The notes under the pieces: generated by a model | The model's database searches: none | Told to the model about the DNA's origin: nothing | The model's input: the letters and a program-made list of their open reading frames with translations, nothing else | NCBI GenBank assembly: GCA_002733205.1 | Contig: NVUW01000003.1 | Coordinates: 62,001-126,000, forward strand | From: Thalassobium sp. | Lineage (GTDB): Bacteria > Pseudomonadota > Gammaproteobacteria > Pseudomonadales > Oceanobacteraceae | Direction: 5' to 3' | DNA: 64,000 nucleotides | Shown: piece by piece, positions 58,019 to 64,000 of the stretch | Layout: each line of letters starts with the position of its first letter | Numbering within the stretch: the first letter of the stretch is position 1 | Program-made: the position numbers and the translations under genes

Positions 58019-59227
58019 ATGATGAATCTCGAAATCCCGAAAAAATTCCGCCCGCTGGTCAATCAAGCGCGTCAGGTAGCCGAAAATGTCTTCCGCCCGA
58101 TCTCGCGCAAATACGACCGTGCCGAACACGCCTACCCGGTCGAGCTGGATATGCTCGCCGCCATTATGGATGGCATGAACGACGGCACACTGGGTGAAGG
58201 TGCCGGTGCCGGCAAACTCAAACAAGATAAGAAAAAAGCCGACGGCATCGTTAACAGCACCAACATGACCACCGTACTGGGCCTGCAGGAACTGTGCTGG
58301 GGCGATGTTGGCCTGTCGCTGACCCTGCCCCGTCAGGGCCTGGGCAACGCCGCGATTGCCGCCGTTGCCAATGACGAGCAGCTGGCACGCTTTGGTAACA
58401 AATGGGCCGCCATGGCCATTACCGAGCCCGGCTGTGGTTCCGACTCAGCCGCCATCCGCACAACCGCGGTCAAAGACGGCGATCATTACGTACTGAACGG
58501 CGAAAAGATTTACGTCACCTCCGGTGAGCGCGCCGAAGCCGTGGTGGTCTGGGCCAGCCTCGACCGTAATATCGGTCGCGCTGCGATTAAATCGTTCGTG
58601 GTGGAAAAAGGCACGCCCGGCATGGAAGTGGTGCGTCTGGAAAAGAAACTCGGCATTAAAGCGTCCGATACCGCCGCCATTACTTTTACCGATTGCCGCG
58701 TTCCCGCTGCCAACCTGTTAGGGTCGCCGGAAATTAATGTCGATCAGGGCTTTGCCGGTGTCATGCAAACCTTCGACAACACCCGTCCGGTGGTGGCCGC
58801 TATGGCCGTGGGTCTGGCCAAAGCCGCTCTCGACCGCAGCCGTGAGCTGCTGAAAGAATACGGTATCAGCGCCCGTTACCGCACCAGCATTAAAAACAGC
58901 AGCCAGATCGAAGCGCAGCTGTACCGCTACGAAGCCGACTGGGAAGCCGCACGTCTGCTGACCTTAAAAGCCGCGTGGATGGCGGATAACGGTATGCCCA
59001 ATTCGAAAGAAGCGTCGATGTCAAAAGCCAAAGCCGGTCGCAGTGCCAACGCCATTACCCTGGGATGCGTTGAGCTGCTCGGATCGTTGGGTTACAGCGA
59101 AGATGAATTACTGGAAAAATGGGCGCGGGACTCAAAAATTCTCGATATTTTTGAAGGCACGCAGCAAATTCAGCAACTGATTATTGCCCGCCGTTTATTG
59201 GGTAAAAGCTCAGCCGAATTACGCTGA
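58019..59227 (+). CDS. Acyl-CoA dehydrogenase (complete)
   Basis: 402 residues. AITEPGCGSDSAAIRTTA and the later GEKIYVTSGERAEAVVVW are the FAD/substrate motifs. The catalytic Glu lies in ILDIFEGTQQIQQLIIARRLLG. AAGGAG is 8 nt ahead of the first of two ATGs. It follows the ACAD-like partner by 12 bp and is followed by an acyl-CoA synthetase, so together they look like a fatty acid beta-oxidation set. Chain length is not shown. Confidence 0.93.
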   Translation: MMNLEIPKKFRPLVNQARQVAENVFRPISRKYDRAEHAYPVELDMLAAIMDGMNDGTLGEGAGAGKLKQDKKKADGIVNSTNMTTVLGLQELCWGDVGLSLTLPRQGLGNAAIAAVANDEQLARFGNKWAAMAITEPGCGSDSAAIRTTAVKDGDHYVLNGEKIYVTSGERAEAVVVWASLDRNIGRAAIKSFVVEKGTPGMEVVRLEKKLGIKASDTAAITFTDCRVPAANLLGSPEINVDQGFAGVMQTFDNTRPVVAAMAVGLAKAALDRSRELLKEYGISARYRTSIKNSSQIEAQLYRYEADWEAARLLTLKAAWMADNGMPNSKEASMSKAKAGRSANAITLGCVELLGSLGYSEDELLEKWARDSKILDIFEGTQQIQQLIIARRLLGKSSAELR

Positions 59228-59262
59228 TTTGCACACTATTCAGAGGTGCCCTAGATAAAACC

Positions 59263-59302
59263 TGACATAAATCCTGTGGCCCGGCCTGCAGGATTTATGT
59301 CA
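59263..59302. repeat. Perfect 14-bp inverted repeat upstream of acyl-CoA synthetase
   Basis: TGACATAAATCCTG (59263-59276) and CAGGATTTATGTCA (59289-59302) are perfect inverted repeats with a 12-bp GC-rich spacer. It lies between the ACAD stop and the synthetase start. There is no U-run; a protein-binding operator or an RNA hairpin is possible. Confidence 0.75.
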
Positions 59303-59346
59303 TTCTGAAATTTATAACAAAAAAGAAATCACCACAGGTCCGTTCC

Positions 59347-61227
59347 ATGAATCGCTCAGCCATTACGTCTCCCGATCTGTCTGCACAGACGGTCAGCCAG
59401 CAGCCCTTAAAACCACGCAACGTCAGTCTGCTGAATATTATCCGTAACGCCGTCGGCGGCTTACCGGATATCGGCGTTACCCTGAAAGGCGTACTTGCTC
59501 TGGTAACGACTAAGCCGGAAAAGAAACAATCCATTGGTTTATTACTGGAACAACACGCCGCCAAACAGCCGGATCATATTGCTATCCGCTATCAACAGCA
59601 GAAAATCAGTTATCGCCAACTGAACGAAAAAGTAAACCAACTGGCGCATTACTTTGCCAGCCAGGGCATCGCCCACGGCGATACCGTTGGCGTGATGCTG
59701 GAAAACCGCCCGGAAACGCTGCTGGCGGTACTGGCTACAGTAAAACTCGGCGCTATTGCCAGTATGTTTAATACGTCACAGCGCGGTGAAGTGCTGGAGC
59801 ACAGCATTAATCTGGTCACCCCCAAATTATTGATTATCGGCGAAGAAATGCTGGGCAATGTGGCGACGATAGAGCACTCGCTGCCAGCGGCATTAAAAAA
59901 GCAACTGTATTTCTGGCAAGACGGTCCGGCCAGCCAGCACGAATGTCCGGGTCATTATCAGAATCTGGAACAGGTGATTGCTGCACAAGCCAAGAATAAT
60001 CCGGCGACGACCCAACAGGTGAAAATGCACCAGCCCTGTTATTACATTTTCACCTCCGGTACCACGGGCCTGCCCAAAGCCTCGGTCATGAGCCATTACC
60101 GCTGGTTTAAATCCATGGCGGGCATGGGCCTGGCATCAATGAAATTACGCAAGGACGACGTGCTCTACGTCAGCCTGCCGCTGTATCACAACAACGCTTT
60201 AACTGTATCGCTGGCCGCTGTTCTCGGTGCCGGTGCCTGTATTGCGATTTCGCGTAAATTCAGTGTGTCGCGCTTTTGGGATGAAATCCGTGAACACGGT
60301 GCCACCGGCTTTTGTTATATCGGTGAATTATGCCGTTATCTGCTGAATACTGCGCCATCGGATAAAGACCAACAGCATAAAATCCGCGTCATTATTGGTA
60401 ACGGTCTGCGTTCCGATATCTGGATGGAATTCAAACAACGCTTCAATATTAAACACATTAACGAATTTTACGGTGCCAGTGAGTGCAACCTGGTATTTAC
60501 CAATGCGTTAAATCTGGATCAGACCGCCGGTATCTGCCCGCTGTCATACAACATCGTGGCCTACGATATTGAAAACGATGAACCCCTGCGGGATAAAAAA
60601 GGCTTTATGCTGCCGGTAAAAAAAGGCGGCACCGGCCTGTTAATTACCGAGGTCAACGATAAGCAACCGTTCGAAGGGTACACCGACGCCGACGCCAGCC
60701 AGAAAAAACTGTTCCGCGATGTGTTTAAAAAAGGCGATTGCTGGTTTAACAGTGGCGACCTGGTACTGAACCAGGGCTTTAAACACGTCGCCTTTGCCGA
60801 CCGGTTGGGGGATACCTTCCGCTGGAAAGGCGAGAACGTCGCCACCACCGAGGTGGAATCTATCCTGATGGAATTTACCGATATCGAACATGCAGTGGTG
60901 TACGGTGTTGAAGTGCCACATACCGATGGCCGTGCCGGTATGGCCGCACTCACCCTGCGTGCCGGTGCCGATATAGACTGGAGCGCTCTGACCCGCCATC
61001 TGCGCGAGAAATTACCGGCCTACGCCATTCCGTTATTTTTGCGTCTGCGTCCGCAGGAAGAAGTCACCGGTACGTTTAAATACCGCAAAGTGGAATTAAA
61101 AGACGAGGCTTTTCATCTGGCTAAGGTCAGCGATCCGCTGCTGGTTCTGGCCGGTAAACATGAGCCTTACCAGCCATTAACCGCAGCGCTGGAACAAGCC
61201 ATTAATGACGGCCAACTCAGCCTCTGA
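59347..61227 (+). CDS. Acyl-CoA synthetase (FATP/FadD6-like)
   Basis: 626 residues of the AMP-binding (ANL) family. The ATP motif YIFTSGTTGLPKASVM, the A5-like GNGLRSDIWMEF, GASECNLVF and the C-terminal RLGDTFRWKGENVATTEVES and KYRKVELKDE (A10-like Lys) are present. The layout resembles FATP/SLC27-like very-long-chain acyl-CoA synthetases (FadD6 type). It activates fatty acids to acyl-CoA. Positioned after the two ACAD genes, it likely belongs to a fatty acid or hydrocarbon-derived acid degradation unit. Its start has a weak AGG. Confidence 0.93.
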   Translation: MNRSAITSPDLSAQTVSQQPLKPRNVSLLNIIRNAVGGLPDIGVTLKGVLALVTTKPEKKQSIGLLLEQHAAKQPDHIAIRYQQQKISYRQLNEKVNQLAHYFASQGIAHGDTVGVMLENRPETLLAVLATVKLGAIASMFNTSQRGEVLEHSINLVTPKLLIIGEEMLGNVATIEHSLPAALKKQLYFWQDGPASQHECPGHYQNLEQVIAAQAKNNPATTQQVKMHQPCYYIFTSGTTGLPKASVMSHYRWFKSMAGMGLASMKLRKDDVLYVSLPLYHNNALTVSLAAVLGAGACIAISRKFSVSRFWDEIREHGATGFCYIGELCRYLLNTAPSDKDQQHKIRVIIGNGLRSDIWMEFKQRFNIKHINEFYGASECNLVFTNALNLDQTAGICPLSYNIVAYDIENDEPLRDKKGFMLPVKKGGTGLLITEVNDKQPFEGYTDADASQKKLFRDVFKKGDCWFNSGDLVLNQGFKHVAFADRLGDTFRWKGENVATTEVESILMEFTDIEHAVVYGVEVPHTDGRAGMAALTLRAGADIDWSALTRHLREKLPAYAIPLFLRLRPQEEVTGTFKYRKVELKDEAFHLAKVSDPLLVLAGKHEPYQPLTAALEQAINDGQLSL

Positions 61228-61281
61228 ATGGATTTTTCTGCCCGGATGGCCGGGCAGTTTCAGGCAACAGCCCACAGCCGT

Positions 61282-63666
61282 TTACTGCTGTGGGCTGTCT
61301 ATCATGTCGCCCAACGCCTGCAGATCGAAAGGCTTGGTCATATAACCATCCACCCCCGCATCCTGTGCCTGACGGATCTGATCAGGCAAGGCATCTGCAC
61401 TGACCCCATAAATACGCGCATGGCGTAACTCAGGAATCGCCCGTAATTTTTTCAGCACATCCAGGCCATGAATATCGGGCAGGCGCATATCCAGTAAAAT
61501 CACATCCGGTGTGTGTTGCAGGGCCATATTCACCCCTTCCTGACCGGTACGGGCAATGGCCACTTCCATGTTATCGCGGCGCTTCAGCCCCAACTCGACA
61601 AAACGGGCGTTAATCGGGTTATCTTCGATATACAGCACACGGCGATGGGTATCGGCCATCAATGCGGCAGATTCATCTGCGGTATTGGGGCTGGCCATAC
61701 CGGGGGCTGGCTGTATGGCATTAAAAGAGTACAGCGGTGATGCCTGCGGCAACTCCAGCCAGAAGCAACTGCCCTCGCCTTCACGGCTGCTGAAATCCAG
61801 TACACCATTCATGCGGCTGGCCAGTACCCGACTGATTACCAGCCCCAAGCCACTGCCTTCAATGCTGCCTTGCTCGGCTCCCAAACGCTGAAACGGCGTA
61901 AAAAGATCGGCCTGCCGTTCTTCTGCAATACCGCAGCCGGTATCGCGGATGCTGATGCGCAGGCGACCGGATGCGGTGTTTTCAATCCGGATATCCACAT
62001 GGCCATCGGCACGGTTGTATTTAATGGCGTTACTGAGCAGATTGAGCACAATCTGCTTGCAGCGTACCCGATCCGCACACACCCAGGGTTCGGCCACCGC
62101 ACTGTGCATGCGGATACGGATACCGCGGGCAAAGGCACTGCCCCGCACCATCTCCTGGCATTCTTCCAGTAATGCCAGCAGCGCGACCGCTTCACTCTGC
62201 GGTTCCTGAACATGCCCTTCGAGCTTAACCAGATCCAGTACCTGATCGACCAGCGCCACCAGATGTTTACCGGCCCGCTCAATCAGCTCAATCGCTTCTT
62301 TTTGATCGGCATTGTGCAACTCCGCTTTCAGCAGCTGGCTGAAACCAATCACCGCGTTCAGTGGCGTGCGCAACTCATGACTTAGCCCGGCAATAAAGCG
62401 GGCATTCTCGGTTAAGGCCTGACCAGCGGCGGTGGGGGTTTGCGTACCGTAGGGTGACTCGCCAACCGCAGCAGCAGTATTTGACGATGCCGCGTCGGCG
62501 CTACGCGGATTAGCCGTAAGCAATATCAGTTTCTGCTCATCCTGCAGGTGAAGCTGTAACTGCAGTTGCCAGTCGTCTTCATACCAGCGCGATTCCTGCA
62601 GCCCATCGAGTACCTGAAAATGGCGGAACCACTCAACAAAGCCTTCCGACTCCAGCAGCTTTACATTACAGCCCGTCACCGAGCGGGCACTGAGACCAAA
62701 GCGGCGGCCGTAGGCATCATTAGCCTGCAGCACTTCACCGTCCGAGGTTAACAAAGCCAGAGGCTGTGGCAGCACATTCAACAGGTGTACATCCGCGCCC
62801 GGAGCAGAATGGCTGAGCACCGGCAGTGCCGAAATGTCCAGCCGGATGGCGACAATGCCCATGGCTTCGCCTGCACCGTCACGCAGCACGTTTTTACTGG
62901 TCAGAAAACTGATCGCCCCAGCGCTGGTATGATCTGCGCCACCGCGGTCGGTTGTATCTGTCGCCGCACGCTGAGTGCCGACAAAGGGTTCGATAAAAAC
63001 CCGCGCGCCATCGGCATGGCTGACTTCATCATCCGTTCGTTGCTGCAACGCCGCCCATTGCGGGGTAAACAGCTCACGGTCACTGCGGCCTGCCGCATCC
63101 CGTGAACGGATACCCAGCAGGCTTTCAGCGCGATGATTGAGCAACAGATAGCGTCCCTGCATATCTTTAACCGTTACCGCCGCCGGAGTGTGATCCAGCA
63201 CGCTGCCAAGCCAGGCATGGTCGCCTTGCTGCAGACGTTGATAATCCGGCTGCGATGCCGCCAGGTCGTGCACAATCGCAGTAAAACTGCGCGCACCACC
63301 CAAATTCATTTCACTGACCGATAAATGCAGCAGAAATTCGTCACCGTTTTTACGCAGCCCCGGCAGCTCCCGCCCACGGCCCATAACGGTGGCATGGCCA
63401 TCAAGCAGATACTGGCGGATATACCCCTGATGCCGCTGACCATGACGCTTGGGCATCAGCATGGCAATGTCCTGTCCCAGAAGCTCATCGGCGTCGTAGC
63501 CAAAAATGCGGCATAACGCAGGATTGCAGGCCTGAATTTCTCCTTCGCTGTTAATGCTGACAATTCCTGCCGCAGCCGTATCAAACAACACCTGATACAG
63601 CTCGCTGTCGTTTTTCATATTCAGGCGGGTCACCATCTGTCTGACCCGACCATAAAGACTTGGCAT
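61282..63666 (-). CDS. Multi-PAS hybrid histidine kinase with FixL-like PAS
   Basis: About 794 residues. The first PAS domain (about 20-135) carries His79 and Arg99 aligned with the heme ligand His200 and Arg220 of Bradyrhizobium FixL (RHQGYIRQY and GRGREL). Two more PAS-like domains (about 150-285 and 295-390) follow. HisKA has His430 in LSHELRTPLNA, HATPase has NLLSNAIKYN, DTGCGI and GSGLGL, and a C-terminal receiver has Asp726 in LLDMRLPDIHG. No membrane helix is seen, so it is cytoplasmic. The start is uncertain among several ATG/GTG codons; I take the ATG at 63666. No output gene is adjacent. Confidence 0.9.
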   Translation of the reverse strand: MPSLYGRVRQMVTRLNMKNDSELYQVLFDTAAAGIVSINSEGEIQACNPALCRIFGYDADELLGQDIAMLMPKRHGQRHQGYIRQYLLDGHATVMGRGRELPGLRKNGDEFLLHLSVSEMNLGGARSFTAIVHDLAASQPDYQRLQQGDHAWLGSVLDHTPAAVTVKDMQGRYLLLNHRAESLLGIRSRDAAGRSDRELFTPQWAALQQRTDDEVSHADGARVFIEPFVGTQRAATDTTDRGGADHTSAGAISFLTSKNVLRDGAGEAMGIVAIRLDISALPVLSHSAPGADVHLLNVLPQPLALLTSDGEVLQANDAYGRRFGLSARSVTGCNVKLLESEGFVEWFRHFQVLDGLQESRWYEDDWQLQLQLHLQDEQKLILLTANPRSADAASSNTAAAVGESPYGTQTPTAAGQALTENARFIAGLSHELRTPLNAVIGFSQLLKAELHNADQKEAIELIERAGKHLVALVDQVLDLVKLEGHVQEPQSEAVALLALLEECQEMVRGSAFARGIRIRMHSAVAEPWVCADRVRCKQIVLNLLSNAIKYNRADGHVDIRIENTASGRLRISIRDTGCGIAEERQADLFTPFQRLGAEQGSIEGSGLGLVISRVLASRMNGVLDFSSREGEGSCFWLELPQASPLYSFNAIQPAPGMASPNTADESAALMADTHRRVLYIEDNPINARFVELGLKRRDNMEVAIARTGQEGVNMALQHTPDVILLDMRLPDIHGLDVLKKLRAIPELRHARIYGVSADALPDQIRQAQDAGVDGYMTKPFDLQALGDMIDSPQQ

Positions 63667-63821
63667 CCTTTGCAACTCCCAATACTTGGTACTATTGTTC
63701 AGCACATCCGATACTGATTACAATTCACTCAACTGTAGACCATAAAACCACACAAAGTAAATGGTATTTGGCGGTAATGGAAGATCCCCACAGGCCAATA
63801 CGGAGAAACATATCCAGCCGC

Positions 63822-64000
63822 AAACCTTGTGATAACGCTGACCCCGCTTTCCTGTATCTACAGCCCTTAATCCAGAGACTGAACCTGCTGTAAAGCTTGT
63901 GATAGCACGCACCCGCTTCCTGCCCCCGTATCCGCTTAATCAGGAGACTGAACCTGCTGTAAAGCTTGTGGTAGCACGCACCCGCTTCCTGCCCACGTAT
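63822..64000. repeat. 69-70 bp tandem repeat, continuing beyond window
   Basis: Three copies, starting with AAACCTTGTGATAACGC (63822), AAAGCTTGTGATAGCACGC (63892) and AAAGCTTGTGGTAGCACGC (63961). Spacing is 70 then 69 bp; the second and third are nearly identical and the first is more diverged. Each copy contains GAGACTGAACCTGCTGT near its end. There are no spacers, so it is not CRISPR. The rest of the region between the kinase and the edge (63667-63821) shows no supportable gene. Confidence 0.9.

Noticed and set aside
63822-64000. CRISPR array or integron attC sites
   Set aside because: The copies abut with no spacers, and no cas gene or integrase is near. The GTTRRRY/RYYYAAC core sites of attC were not found.

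Overview
The window looks like a chromosomal segment of a marine, Gram-negative gammaproteobacterium, probably Oceanospirillales or a related Pseudomonadales lineage. The grounds are a complete Tol-Pal operon, BamC, BepA and other outer-membrane lipoproteins, the dapA-bamC-MBL-purC and tusA-perM/bepA/nadA gene orders known from Pseudomonas and relatives, and genes for the compatible solute glucosylglycerate. No taxonomic search could be run. I see no insertion sequence, prophage, integrase, CRISPR array or rRNA operon. Gene density is high and most genes are housekeeping.

Layout. 1-3 kb: thiamine genes (partial thiO, thiC) behind a TPP riboswitch. 3-5 kb: three hotdog thioesterases. 5-11 kb: signalling (CheY-like receiver, CheC-like phosphatase, a diguanylate-cyclase-like protein with a degenerate active site, an AraC regulator, a 7TMR-DISM hybrid kinase). 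11-25 kb: carbohydrate and osmolyte block. This has a GH13 alpha-glucosidase, a standalone prephenate dehydratase, a glycerate kinase / glucosyl-3-phosphoglycerate phosphatase / glucosyl-3-phosphoglycerate synthase operon, a TetR regulator, and an opposing zwf-pgl-edd-eda operon that ends in a sucrose-phosphorylase-family gene, probably glucosylglycerate phosphorylase. 25 kb: tRNA-Asn and tRNA-Pro. 25-36 kb: FKBP isomerase, small lipoproteins, an outer-membrane barrel, purC, a metallo-beta-lactamase-fold protein, bamC, dapA, perM, tusA, bepA, nadA. 36 kb: two identical tRNA-Lys genes. 36.5-44.4 kb: one long leftward transcription unit, PrcB-like lipoprotein, ruvC, ruvA, ruvB, ybgC, tolQRAB, pal, cpoB. 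44.5-54 kb: clpB, an EamA exporter, a LysR regulator, a thioesterase, prc, an HPF-like protein, a CBS-domain membrane protein. 54-64 kb: yaaA with a YajG-like lipoprotein, a lone CbiZ homologue, two adjacent acyl-CoA dehydrogenases, an acyl-CoA synthetase, and a large PAS hybrid kinase followed by a 69-bp tandem repeat that runs off the window.

How the genes work together. The clearest system is a putative glucosylglycerate cycle. GpgS and its phosphatase make glucosylglycerate from NDP-glucose and 3-phosphoglycerate. The phosphorylase would return glucose 1-phosphate and glycerate. The kinase would return glycerate to the phosphoglycerate pool, and the Entner-Doudoroff operon would take the sugar. 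Other points of interest are an acyl-CoA dehydrogenase pair in which one member lacks the usual catalytic glutamate, a FixL-like PAS domain with the heme-ligand histidine, a GGEVF protein with an intact I-site next to a CheC-like gene, an isolated CbiZ, and a PrcB-domain lipoprotein at the head of the ruv-tol operon.
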